The notes below the pieces were generated by a model that saw only the letters and a program-made list of their open reading frames with translations, had not been told where the DNA came from and made no database searches. This document shows positions 42,530 through 51,738 of a stretch of DNA of 56,239 nucleotides, in pieces (within the stretch, counting starts at the first letter, position 1; each line of letters opens with the position of its first letter). The DNA comes from Candidatus Cloacimonadota bacterium (GTDB lineage Bacteria > Cloacimonadota > Cloacimonadia > Cloacimonadales > TCS61): contig JAUVLU010000015.1 in assembly GCA_030600585.1 (NCBI GenBank), forward strand, positions 1 to 56,239, in the 5' to 3' direction. A program made the position numbers and the translations under genes.

Positions 42530-44026
42530 ATGGAGAACATAAATCAGTTACTTGCAGTGAAAAGACAGAAATTGGAAAAGCTCAAAAATATAGGAGTGGA
42601 CCCATATCCCACACGAAGTGCCCGTACTCATAAAATTAAAGTTTTAATAGATAATAAAGATGATTACATTTCTTCGGAAGAAGTTGTAACAATAACCGGA
42701 AGATTGAAAGCGATGCGTCGTCAGGGTAAAGTTGGTTTTGGCAATATTGCAGATGACAGCGGGAATATGCAGATCTTTGTGAAGAAAGAAAAAGTTGGTG
42801 AAGAAAATTATGAAGTTTTCAAGCTTCTTGATCTCGGTGATTTTGTGCAGATAAAAGGTGTATGCTTTGTTACACAGCGTGGTGAATTTTCCATCCGTGC
42901 ACATGTGGTTACAGTTTTAGGAAAAAGCCTGCTTCCGCTGCCAACCGTAAAAGAGAAAATAGTCGATGGCAAGAAGCAGCGTTTTGATGAATTTACCGAT
43001 ATCGAGCTTCGTTATCGCAAGCGTTATCTTGACCTCCTCTTAAATCCGGAAGTAAAACAAACCTTTGAGATTCGCGCGCAGATAATCAAAGAGATCAGGA
43101 GTTTTTTAGACGAAAAAGGTTTTATGGAAGTGGAGACACCCATTTTACAGTCGCTGTATGGCGGTGCGAATGCGCGTCCGTTCATCACACATCACAACAC
43201 ACTGAATATCGATCTTTATTTGCGTATTGCCCTGGAGCTTTACCACAAAAGATTGATCGTTGGTGGAATTGAACGTATTTTTGAGATCGGTAAAAACTTC
43301 CGAAATGAAGGAATGGATAGAACGCACAATCCTGAATTCACCATGTTGGAACTCTATCAGGCGTATGCAGATTACAACGATATGATGAATATCACCGAAG
43401 ATATGATCCTGCATATTGCTAAAAAAGTTTTTAATAAAGATGTAGTTATTTTTGGAGATACTGAAATTTCTTTCAAAAAGCCGTGGAAACGCGCTTCCAT
43501 GACAGAACTTATTAAAGAAGAAAGTGGTTTTAACGCTTCCAATTTTGATTTTGAAAAGATTAAAAAATTCTGCGAAGATAATGGAATTGAAGTGGAAAAA
43601 ACTGCCGGTCCGGGTAAACTCATCGAAGCACTTTTTGAAAAATTCGTAGAACCTAAACTTATCCAGCCGACCTTTGTAATCGACTTTCCAAAAGAAGTGT
43701 CACCGCTGGCAAAAGTTAAGCCGGGGCATCCTAACCTTACAGAGCGGTTTGAGCTTTTCATTAATGGAAACGAGTATGGAAATGCTTTTACCGAATTGAA
43801 CGATCCGGTAGATCAGCGGGAAAGATTGGAGGCTCAAAGTAAACTGCGTGAGATGGGAGATACGGAAGCTAATGTAGTTGATGAAGATTTTCTGGAAGCA
43901 CTGGAATATGGAATGCCGCCTACAGGCGGATTGGGTATCGGGATAGACAGGCTGATAATGTTGTTTACAAATAATACTTCCATAAAAGAGGTTATTCTTT
44001 TTCCACAGATGAAACCTGAAGAATAA
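42530..44026 (+). CDS. lysS: Lysyl-tRNA synthetase, class II
   Basis: 498 aa. The N-terminal anticodon-binding OB fold (VTITGRLKAMRRQGKVGFGN) is followed by the class II catalytic core: motif 1 around FLDEKGFMEVETPILQ, motif 2 FEIGKNFRNEGMDRTHNPEF, and motif 3 GGLGIGIDRLIML. It charges tRNA-Lys in the cytoplasm. Length is normal. GGAG precedes the ATG. The next gene starts 5 nt downstream, so lysS may be co-transcribed with a diguanylate cyclase. Confidence 0.97.
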   Translation: MENINQLLAVKRQKLEKLKNIGVDPYPTRSARTHKIKVLIDNKDDYISSEEVVTITGRLKAMRRQGKVGFGNIADDSGNMQIFVKKEKVGEENYEVFKLLDLGDFVQIKGVCFVTQRGEFSIRAHVVTVLGKSLLPLPTVKEKIVDGKKQRFDEFTDIELRYRKRYLDLLLNPEVKQTFEIRAQIIKEIRSFLDEKGFMEVETPILQSLYGGANARPFITHHNTLNIDLYLRIALELYHKRLIVGGIERIFEIGKNFRNEGMDRTHNPEFTMLELYQAYADYNDMMNITEDMILHIAKKVFNKDVVIFGDTEISFKKPWKRASMTELIKEESGFNASNFDFEKIKKFCEDNGIEVEKTAGPGKLIEALFEKFVEPKLIQPTFVIDFPKEVSPLAKVKPGHPNLTERFELFINGNEYGNAFTELNDPVDQRERLEAQSKLREMGDTEANVVDEDFLEALEYGMPPTGGLGIGIDRLIMLFTNNTSIKEVILFPQMKPEE

Positions 44027-44031
44027 AAATA

Positions 44032-45732
44032 ATGAAGAATAATAATAACTCATTTTTTCAAAATATCATTCATTCCATTAGAACAAGATGGAGAATCGAG
44101 GCAGAATTATTTCTGATCGTTATTTGCTTAATTATTGTATTTTTTATCTCGTCTAAAAATGATTTTTTTGAATTTTTCTATGAATTTACAAAGAATTATA
44201 AAAGCCATGAACTATGTGAAATGGTTACAGTTATCATTGCCTTATCTCTTTTATTCACGATTTTTGCATTTCGTAGATGGAAAGATATAAGACAAGAAAA
44301 TGCAAAACTTAATCTTGCTGAATATCAATTAAATTTCCATATTGAATTTCAGAAGCTGATCACAAAAATATCAACACGGTTTATTAATATTAAACTAAAA
44401 AAATTGGATAAAGAGATCAATCTTGTTTTGCAGGAAATAGCAGAATTTGCCGATGTTGATAGAAGTTACATATTTCTCTTTAATGATGACAAAACTGAAA
44501 TGTCTAATATTTACGAGTGGTGTAAGGAGGGGATAGAACCACAAATTGATAATTTAAAAGATCTATCGGTCGATATATTCCCATGGTGGATGAAAAAACT
44601 TAAACGTTTTGAAAATGTTTATATTCCTTTTGTAGAAATGCTGCCCAAGGAAGCAGAAGCGGAAAAAGAAATACTCAGTTCTCAGAACATTAAATCTTTA
44701 ATAGTTATCCCTCTTATTTATTCACAGGATCTCATTGGATACATGGGCTTTGATTCTGTAGAAAAAGAAATTATCTGGTCGGAAAATATTATCTCTTTAT
44801 TGCATGTTGTTGGTGATGTGTTCGTAAATACTCTGGAACATAAGTTAATGACTGAAGAACTTCAAAGAAGTGAAGAAAAATATCGAACTATGATCGATAA
44901 TGCAAACGATATAATTTGGATGATCGATCGTAATGGAAATTTTGTTTATGCTAATTCACAGGCAGAATCGATTACCGGCTATAAATTGAAACAATGGAAA
45001 AATAAATCATTTGTTCCTTTTATTCATCATGAGGATCTGAATAAAGTAAATGATGTCTTCCAAAAGATTCTTTCGGGAAAATCTCTGCGTTTCTCTGTAA
45101 GGATTTATGATAAGAATAAAAAACTTATTTATCTTTCGATAAATACTGCTCCTTTATATGAGAATGGTGTAGTTGTCGGTACAATTAATTTTGGCAGAGA
45201 TATTACATATCGTAAAATGGCAGAAAAGATCATGGAAAAAGCGAATAAAAAATTGCAGATGTTAGCAAGAACAGACTCGTTAACGAAACTTGCAACCAGG
45301 CGGAGCATACTCGAGAAGATCGAATATGAGATCAAAAAATTCGAAAGAAGCAAAGAACCATTTGTTATAATAATTGGTGATCTTGATAACTTTAAGCAGA
45401 TCAATGATGAGTATGGTCACAGTGCAGGAGATATGATCCTGAAATCTGTTTCAAAGATAATGACTTCTTTAGTAAGGAAACAGGATGTCGTCTCTCGCTG
45501 GGGTGGCGATGAATTCCTGCTGTTCCTGCCGCAAACCGAATTAATGGGCGGGGTGACTATTATCAAAAAGGTCAAAGAAAAAATTGAGAATATGCAAATT
45601 GAATTTCATGAACATAATATTTCTACTTCGATCACTTTCGGATTAAGTGTATTTGATAAGTTAATGGATATTAACCATTGTATCAAAGTTGCCGATATGG
45701 ATCTATATAAAGAAAAAAAGAATAAAAAATAA
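44032..45732 (+). CDS. Membrane diguanylate cyclase (GAF-PAS-GGDEF)
   Basis: 566 aa. Two membrane helices (LFLIVICLIIVFFI near 27-40 and VTVIIALSLLFTIFAF near 65-80) bracket a short outside loop. A GAF-like domain (~100-265) and a PAS domain (~285-400; MIDNANDIIWMIDRNGNFVY, YENGVVVGTINFGRDITYRK) follow. The C-terminal GGDEF domain has the intact active site GGDEF (491-495) and a product-inhibition I-site RKQD (482-485), five residues before it. It should make cyclic di-GMP from GTP in response to a signal at GAF or PAS. No EAL domain. It lies 5 nt after lysS. Confidence 0.92.
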   Translation: MKNNNNSFFQNIIHSIRTRWRIEAELFLIVICLIIVFFISSKNDFFEFFYEFTKNYKSHELCEMVTVIIALSLLFTIFAFRRWKDIRQENAKLNLAEYQLNFHIEFQKLITKISTRFINIKLKKLDKEINLVLQEIAEFADVDRSYIFLFNDDKTEMSNIYEWCKEGIEPQIDNLKDLSVDIFPWWMKKLKRFENVYIPFVEMLPKEAEAEKEILSSQNIKSLIVIPLIYSQDLIGYMGFDSVEKEIIWSENIISLLHVVGDVFVNTLEHKLMTEELQRSEEKYRTMIDNANDIIWMIDRNGNFVYANSQAESITGYKLKQWKNKSFVPFIHHEDLNKVNDVFQKILSGKSLRFSVRIYDKNKKLIYLSINTAPLYENGVVVGTINFGRDITYRKMAEKIMEKANKKLQMLARTDSLTKLATRRSILEKIEYEIKKFERSKEPFVIIIGDLDNFKQINDEYGHSAGDMILKSVSKIMTSLVRKQDVVSRWGGDEFLLFLPQTELMGGVTIIKKVKEKIENMQIEFHEHNISTSITFGLSVFDKLMDINHCIKVADMDLYKEKKNKK

Positions 45733-45779
45733 TTATAAACATTCATGATATAACACTAAATTAATTAACTGGAGATCGT

Positions 45780-46994
45780 ATGTTCCATATAATAATAGCC
45801 CTACGATATTTGAAAGGAAGAAAAAAAATCTTCTTCACTTTTTCTAATATGCTGTCTCTTTTAGGGATTGTTATTGGTGTGTTCTCGTTATTGGTAGTAT
45901 CTTCGGTAATGAACGGATTTGATTCCGATATGCGTAATCGTGTGATCGGTTCCAAGGCTGAGATCAAAATTCATAAAGAAGACTATTCTCCGATTTCCAA
46001 CTATAACGAACTTATAGAAAAAATTTCAACAAACAAAAAAGTTATCGGTGCTGCACCGGTTTGTGATATTGAACTGATGATCCAGAAAGAGAAGGATCTG
46101 GCTTCAACTTTATGCTATGGAATTGATCTGGAAAAACAAAAAAATGTAACCGAAATCTTAAATAAAATAGTGGTGGGAGTACCCGATAAAAAAACTCTGG
46201 ATGATGATGGAATTATTATCGGCATGGATCTTTCTTTAACTCTTAATGCTACGGTGGGAGAGTATATTCAACTTACTTCTCCCATTGGAACCCAGCCTTC
46301 TCCATTCGGACTGCTTCCTAAAAGTAAGAAGTTAAAGGTAGTAGGAATTTATATTTCAGGAATGCCGGAATACGATCGGGTTTATACTTATATTTCACTA
46401 AAGAATTCCCAGTATTTCCTCGGGTATGAGGACGAAGTTACCCAAATTGAAGTTAAATCTGTAAATCCTTCCCGTTCAGCACGAATCGCAAATGAAATTC
46501 AAGATAAGATAAATAGTGATTATGTGGTTGAGGATTGGAGTGAATTTGAGGCTAATCTTTTTAATGCGATAAAAATGGAAAAAGCTGTCATGTTTCTCGT
46601 GCTCGCACTTATGATAATAATTGCCTCATTTAATATGAGCGGAAATTATATTAAATTAGTTACGGAAAAACGAGTTGAGATCGGAGTCTTGAAATCAATG
46701 GGCGCATCCGGTAAAGATATAGTAAAAGTATTTATATATATTGGTGCAATTATAGGCATATTTGGAACACTGATCGGCTTGGTGCTGGCTGTAATCGTGC
46801 TTTATGCTCAAATGAAATTTCATTTTATTGTAATTCCTGTTTCGGGTTTTCCATTGCAGTGGCTTCCGGTTGAGATGCGTATGTTGGATTTTATTCTTGT
46901 TCCGGTTTTAGCTATTATGATAAGTTTGCTTACTACATTACATCCAGCCGGTAGAACTGTAAAAATTGATCCAATGAAAATAATCAGGAATTAA
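45780..46994 (+). CDS. lolC: LolC/LolE-type lipoprotein-releasing ABC permease
   Basis: 404 aa. N-terminal helix (FSNMLSLLGIVIGVFSLLVV), a large periplasmic MacB-like domain, then three C-terminal helices with LVTEKRVEIGVLKSMGASGK, a family hallmark, and PAGRTVKIDPMKIIRN. Such permeases lift lipoproteins from the inner membrane for transfer to LolA. A single gene may work as a homodimer (LolF-like). The LolD ATPase gene is not adjacent. LolC, LolE and related FtsX-type permeases are hard to separate from sequence. Confidence 0.85.
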   Translation: MFHIIIALRYLKGRKKIFFTFSNMLSLLGIVIGVFSLLVVSSVMNGFDSDMRNRVIGSKAEIKIHKEDYSPISNYNELIEKISTNKKVIGAAPVCDIELMIQKEKDLASTLCYGIDLEKQKNVTEILNKIVVGVPDKKTLDDDGIIIGMDLSLTLNATVGEYIQLTSPIGTQPSPFGLLPKSKKLKVVGIYISGMPEYDRVYTYISLKNSQYFLGYEDEVTQIEVKSVNPSRSARIANEIQDKINSDYVVEDWSEFEANLFNAIKMEKAVMFLVLALMIIIASFNMSGNYIKLVTEKRVEIGVLKSMGASGKDIVKVFIYIGAIIGIFGTLIGLVLAVIVLYAQMKFHFIVIPVSGFPLQWLPVEMRMLDFILVPVLAIMISLLTTLHPAGRTVKIDPMKIIRN

Positions 46995-47326
46995 ACCGTA
47001 TAATTACCGGCAAAATAAATAGAAAATTTAACGATAATATTTCATTAAAATCTATCCTATAAAAAAATAATAATAACAAATAATAAAAAAAATATTCATA
47101 GAAATAACGGTTATTAGTAGTTCTACGAATTTTATGATTTTAGATAAATAATTTCAACTTGACAGTACTGTTAAGTAGCTGGAAATTAACCATTAAATCA
47201 ATGGAACTCGAAGGTTGACAGATTGTTGCTTAGGCTGCTAACTTTATACATCGTAAAGAGTTGTGGATTTGGTGATATTCATAACGTCATCATGTTGATA
47301 AATTGTAATATTTTCAGGAGTCTTAA
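46995..47326. other. Leader region of nrdJ
   Basis: No gene seen. 47030-47150 is very AT-rich. TTGACA occurs at 47159-47164 and 47215-47220; neither has a convincing -10. No cobalamin riboswitch box or NrdR-type palindrome could be recognised, which is notable for a B12-dependent reductase. AGGAG precedes the ATG. Confidence 0.4.
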
Positions 47327-49579
47327 ATGAAACTGACCGACAATGCTTTAACCGTGCTTGAAAAGCGCTATTTCCGAAAGGATGAAAGAGGAAAAACAAT
47401 AGAAGATTGGAAAAAAATGATCACGCGTGTAGCTGTGAATATCAGTAATGGAAATAAAGAAAAAGAGAAAACATATTACAATCTTCTAGACTCCGGAAAT
47501 TTTCTGCCGAATTCACCAACATTAATGAATGCAGGTAATGATCTTCAACAATTATCAGCCTGTTTTGTATTACCACTTGAAGATAGCATGGAAAGCATTT
47601 TCGAATCAATAAAAAATGCAGCGTTAATTCATAAAAGCGGTGGCGGCACAGGATTTAGTTTTTCTCGATTACGTCAGGCAGATGCGCGTGTAAGAAGCAC
47701 AAACGGTGTTTCCAGCGGACCGATCTCATTCCTTAAAGTATTTAATTCCGCAACTGATGCAGTAAAACAGGGTGGAACACGGCGTGGTGCAAATATGGCC
47801 ATCCTTACCGTTGAACATCCGCAGATCATGGAATTCATAACCTGCAAAGAGAATACCCAGGAACTTACAAACTTCAATCTCAGTGTGGGTATTACAGAAA
47901 AATTCATGAATGCTGTTTATGAAGATAGTGAATATGAATTGATAGCACCACATACGAAAGAGGTTGTTAAAAAATTAAAGGCACGTGATGTTTTTGATCT
48001 TATCGTTAAAATGGCACATCAGAATGGTGAACCGGGTATTATTTTTCTGGATAGGATAAACAAATATAATCCCACTCCTCATATTGGTAAGATCGAATCA
48101 ACAAATCCATGTGGTGAGCAGCCGCTTCTCCCAAATGAAGCTTGTAATCTGGGTTCTTTGAATTTAGCAGGAATGATAAAGAATAATAAAATCGATTGGG
48201 AAACCTTAAAAAAAGCAACTCGTGATGCGGTTGATTTTCTGGATAGTGTTATCGATATGTCTAAATTCCCACTTCCCGAAATTGATAAAATGGTTAAGTC
48301 GAATAGAAAGATCGGGCTTGGTGTAATGGGTTGGGCAGATCTGCTTTTCCTGCTTAAAATTCCATATAATAGCGATAAAGCTGTCAAATTAGCTGAGGAA
48401 GTTATGGAATTTGTTGATTATCATTCAAAGGTAAGATCTATTGAACTGGCAGTGGAAAAAGGAGCTTTCACGAATTTCAAAGGCAGCATTTATGAAACAA
48501 AGAAATTGATCCGTGAAGATCTGAAAATGGATTGGAAAGATCTCATGAACACAATGGCGGAAAAAGGTATAAGAAATGCAACTACGACCACAATAGCGCC
48601 AACAGGCACTATAAGCATGATCTGCAATACTTCCGGTGGGGTTGAACCACAATTTTCTCTGGTTTATGTGAAGAACGTGATGGACGGGGATGAACTTCTA
48701 TATGTAAATCCTCATTTTGAAAAAGCCATTAAAGAAGCAGGAATTTATTCAAAAAAATTAATGGAAGAAGTTGCCAAAAAAGGAAGTGTAGCTCATATTA
48801 AAAACATACCGGAAGAAATAAAAAAGGTCTTTGTTACTTCTCACGATATTTCACCGAAATGGCATATTCGTATGCAGGGTGCTTTCCAGAAATATGTCGA
48901 TAACGCAGTTTCCAAAACTATAAATTTCACAAATAAAGCTACAAAAGAAGAAATACAAATGGCTTATGAACTTGCCTATGAATCGGGCTGTAAAGGTGTT
49001 ACCGTTTATCGTGACGGCAGCCGTGAAAATCAGGTTCTAACTGTTGGTAAAGAAGTTAAAGAAACCAAAGCAAATGGTCATAGAGTTGCTCCTCGCGAAC
49101 GTCCGCTGATTACGACCGGAATGACCCAGAAAATTGAAACCGGCTGCGGTCATCTGTATATCACCATTAATTCCGATAAAAAAGGAGCCTGCGAAATATT
49201 TACTCAAATGGGAAAAGTAGGAGGATGTGCCTCTGCTCAATTGGAAGCTATCGCCAGGCTTACTTCTCTTCTGCTTCGTTCCAATGTAAAAGTTAGTTCC
49301 ATTGCACGTCAATTGAAGGGAATCCGCTGTCCTTCACCGATGTGGAATAACGGAGAAATAGTAACTTCCTGTGCCGATAGCATCGCTAAATCGTTAGAAG
49401 TATTTCTTGAACTTGAAAAAGATTCACAAGAGAATATAAAAAAGATAAATAAAAAAGCTTTGAAAAAACCCAAAAGAAGATCAACACATGCAATGAGGAT
49501 CTGCCCGGATTGCGGCAGCACCGTAGAACATTCCGAAGGCTGTTTGAAATGTAATTCCTGCGGTTGGTCTAAATGCTAA
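47327..49579 (+). CDS. nrdJ: Adenosylcobalamin-dependent ribonucleotide reductase (class II)
   Basis: 750 aa. It reduces ribonucleotides to deoxyribonucleotides using a B12-derived radical. Core motifs are FLPNSPTLMNAGNDLQQLSA, HKSGGGTGFSFSRLR, GTRRGANMAIL, NPCGEQPLLPNEACNLGSLN (~260-279, with the catalytic Cys and Glu), and ATTTTIAPTGTISMICNTSGG. The C-terminal ~25 residues form a zinc-ribbon-like CPDCGSTVEHSEGCLKCNSC tail that carries shuttle cysteines in this branch. It allows DNA synthesis with or without oxygen but needs B12. A clear terminator follows. Confidence 0.96.
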   Translation: MKLTDNALTVLEKRYFRKDERGKTIEDWKKMITRVAVNISNGNKEKEKTYYNLLDSGNFLPNSPTLMNAGNDLQQLSACFVLPLEDSMESIFESIKNAALIHKSGGGTGFSFSRLRQADARVRSTNGVSSGPISFLKVFNSATDAVKQGGTRRGANMAILTVEHPQIMEFITCKENTQELTNFNLSVGITEKFMNAVYEDSEYELIAPHTKEVVKKLKARDVFDLIVKMAHQNGEPGIIFLDRINKYNPTPHIGKIESTNPCGEQPLLPNEACNLGSLNLAGMIKNNKIDWETLKKATRDAVDFLDSVIDMSKFPLPEIDKMVKSNRKIGLGVMGWADLLFLLKIPYNSDKAVKLAEEVMEFVDYHSKVRSIELAVEKGAFTNFKGSIYETKKLIREDLKMDWKDLMNTMAEKGIRNATTTTIAPTGTISMICNTSGGVEPQFSLVYVKNVMDGDELLYVNPHFEKAIKEAGIYSKKLMEEVAKKGSVAHIKNIPEEIKKVFVTSHDISPKWHIRMQGAFQKYVDNAVSKTINFTNKATKEEIQMAYELAYESGCKGVTVYRDGSRENQVLTVGKEVKETKANGHRVAPRERPLITTGMTQKIETGCGHLYITINSDKKGACEIFTQMGKVGGCASAQLEAIARLTSLLLRSNVKVSSIARQLKGIRCPSPMWNNGEIVTSCADSIAKSLEVFLELEKDSQENIKKINKKALKKPKRRSTHAMRICPDCGSTVEHSEGCLKCNSCGWSKC

Positions 49580-49612
49580 AAAGAATTATATTATAAATAA
49601 GAAATGATTAAT

Positions 49613-49643
49613 AATGGGTAGGTTATTTCCTACCCATTTTTAT
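49613..49643 (+). terminator. Intrinsic terminator after nrdJ
   Basis: AATGGGTAGG (49613-49622), loop TTATTT, CCTACCCATT (49629-49638), then TTTAT. Confidence 0.85.
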
Positions 49644-49659
49644 TTGAATAGAGGAATAA

Positions 49660-51738
49660 ATGAAAAGATTAATTATTGGTTTGGTAATTTTTATGGTAAC
49701 GCTTTCGCTGGCAGCATCTATACGTGTGGTTACGTATAATGCACTTAATTTTGGCGGGAATGATGAGGATAGACTTCCCTTTTTTGAAACAATCCTAAAT
49801 GATATAGATGCAGATATATTATTATTTCAGGAGATCGAAAATGGAATGGGTGGTGAATTATTATTATCTGCTCTTAATAATGGTTCAGATGATTTTTCCG
49901 GATCGGTATATCTGAATGGACCGGATACTAATAATATCCTGATATATCGAAATTCATTAATTACTTTTGCTTCTCAGGATACTATCTCTACGGATCTAAG
50001 AGACATCTCAGAATTTGAATTGATCATCGATGGTACTTTGATCCGTTTTTATAGCTGTCATTTGAAAGCAAGTACAGGTAATGAATATCTGCGTCTGGCA
50101 GAGGTAACACAACTTCGGAATCATTTGAGTCAATTAGATGAAGGATCAGAATTTATTATTGTTGGTGATATGAATTTCTATACAAGTTCTGAGCCTGGAT
50201 ATCAGAAATTCATTGCTGATGAAGTAAATAATATTGGTAGAGCCGAAGATCTTTCCGACGAAGTCGGAGAATGGCATAATAATATTGATTTTGCCGGTGT
50301 ACATACTCAATCTACTCGTACTAATCAATTTGGCGGTGGTGCCGGCGGTGGGCTCGATGATCGGTTTGATTTTATTTTTTCTTCCTACCAATTGAATAAT
50401 GGAATCGGATTAGAATATATAGATGATACAATTACTTCATTTGGGAATGATGGTGAACATTTCAATATGTCGATAAATAACGGAACTAATTCTGCTGTTT
50501 CACCGGAAATAGCAGATGCTTTATATGAAGCTTCAGATCATCTGCCGGTTATTGCGGATTTTAATACTATCACTTCTTTTGAACCTATAATTGTAGTTCG
50601 TATTCCAAATATTGAAGAGAAATGGCAGCAAGGAACGGAACATAATATAGAGTGGGTGAGTGCTAATTTTGGCGGGAATGTAAAGATAGAATTGCAAAAT
50701 GAAACTTCTGATGAGCGGGAAGTACTTGCAGCATCTACCGAGAATGACGGTGAATGGACATGGAATATTCCTTTAGAGCAACTTTTAGGGGAGTATAAAA
50801 TTGTAATCTCTGATGCGGATGATGGTGATCCGATCGATGAAAGTAATAATCCATTTAGTATCATTGTGCCAACGGAAGAATATACAATATATGAAATTCA
50901 ATATTCTGTAGCAGGACCTTCTCCTTTAGAAGGTGAACAGGTTATTACATATGGGATTGTCACTGCCGTTTCTTATAATGGATTCTTTCTGCAAGATGGA
51001 GCGGGTGCGTGGAATGGGATATTTGTTTATGAATATGGCAGTAATGTAAACCAGGGTGATGAGATTGATATTACCGGTACAGTAGCAGAATATTTTGATA
51101 AAACTGAATTAGCCGATATTGTTGAATGTAGTATTCTTTCAAGTGGGAATCTACTCCCCGAAGCTGTCTTTCTTTCCACCTTAGATGTGAATCAAGAAGA
51201 TTATGAAGGTGTGCTTGTGCAGGTTAATAATGCTGAATGTACCGGTTATGATCCTGAATATGGCGAGTGGTTGGTTGATGATGGTTCCGGTGAAATAATG
51301 ATAGATGATCTGGTATATGTTTTTGTTCCGGAAATTGGAGAATTCTACGATATTATTGGTGTTGTTGATTACTCTTATAGTTCATTTAAAATTGAACCAC
51401 GCTACTCGAGTGACATAAGCATTGCTTCATCAGTTCAGGAAGATGTTGTAAATATTGATTTCAAGTTGTATAATTATCCAAATCCGTTTAACCCGTCTAC
51501 AACGATTTTTTTTGAATTAACCGCAAAGGACGCTAAGAACGCAAAGTTGGAAATCTATAATTTGAAAGGACAGAAAGTGAAGACATTCCCGATTAACCAA
51601 TTTACCAATCAACCAATTCAACAAATTGTTTGGGATGGAAAGGACGAGAACAATAAACCTGTCTCGTCTGGAATATATTTTTATAAATTAATTTCCGGAG
51701 ATTTCAAGCAAACTAAGAAAATGATACTCCTAAAATAA
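49660..51738 (+). CDS. Secreted EEP-family nuclease with OB-like and sorting domains
   Basis: 692 aa with signal peptide (MKRLIIGLVIFMVTLSLAA). Residues ~20-305 are an EEP fold: VVTYNALNFGG, LLFQEIENG, CHLKAS, IVGDMNFYTS, ASDHLPVIADF. Then comes an Ig-like segment (RIPNIEEKWQQGTEHNIEWV) and an OB-fold-like segment often seen in secreted nucleases (YGIVTAVSYNGFFLQDG, DITGTVAEYFDKTELADI). The C-terminus is a sorting domain (NYPNPFNPSTTIFFE, TKKMILLK). It differs from the other three sorting domains: it lacks the 49-bp element but has AKDAKNAK and INQFTNQPIQQ insertions made of other repeat sequences. The 3' end overlaps the convergent amidohydrolase gene by 9 nt. Confidence 0.87.
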   Translation: MKRLIIGLVIFMVTLSLAASIRVVTYNALNFGGNDEDRLPFFETILNDIDADILLFQEIENGMGGELLLSALNNGSDDFSGSVYLNGPDTNNILIYRNSLITFASQDTISTDLRDISEFELIIDGTLIRFYSCHLKASTGNEYLRLAEVTQLRNHLSQLDEGSEFIIVGDMNFYTSSEPGYQKFIADEVNNIGRAEDLSDEVGEWHNNIDFAGVHTQSTRTNQFGGGAGGGLDDRFDFIFSSYQLNNGIGLEYIDDTITSFGNDGEHFNMSINNGTNSAVSPEIADALYEASDHLPVIADFNTITSFEPIIVVRIPNIEEKWQQGTEHNIEWVSANFGGNVKIELQNETSDEREVLAASTENDGEWTWNIPLEQLLGEYKIVISDADDGDPIDESNNPFSIIVPTEEYTIYEIQYSVAGPSPLEGEQVITYGIVTAVSYNGFFLQDGAGAWNGIFVYEYGSNVNQGDEIDITGTVAEYFDKTELADIVECSILSSGNLLPEAVFLSTLDVNQEDYEGVLVQVNNAECTGYDPEYGEWLVDDGSGEIMIDDLVYVFVPEIGEFYDIIGVVDYSYSSFKIEPRYSSDISIASSVQEDVVNIDFKLYNYPNPFNPSTTIFFELTAKDAKNAKLEIYNLKGQKVKTFPINQFTNQPIQQIVWDGKDENNKPVSSGIYFYKLISGDFKQTKKMILLK

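Noticed and set aside
47160-47326. Possible cobalamin riboswitch or NrdR box before nrdJ
   Set aside because: No B12-box-like conserved core or NrdR palindrome could be identified in the leader.
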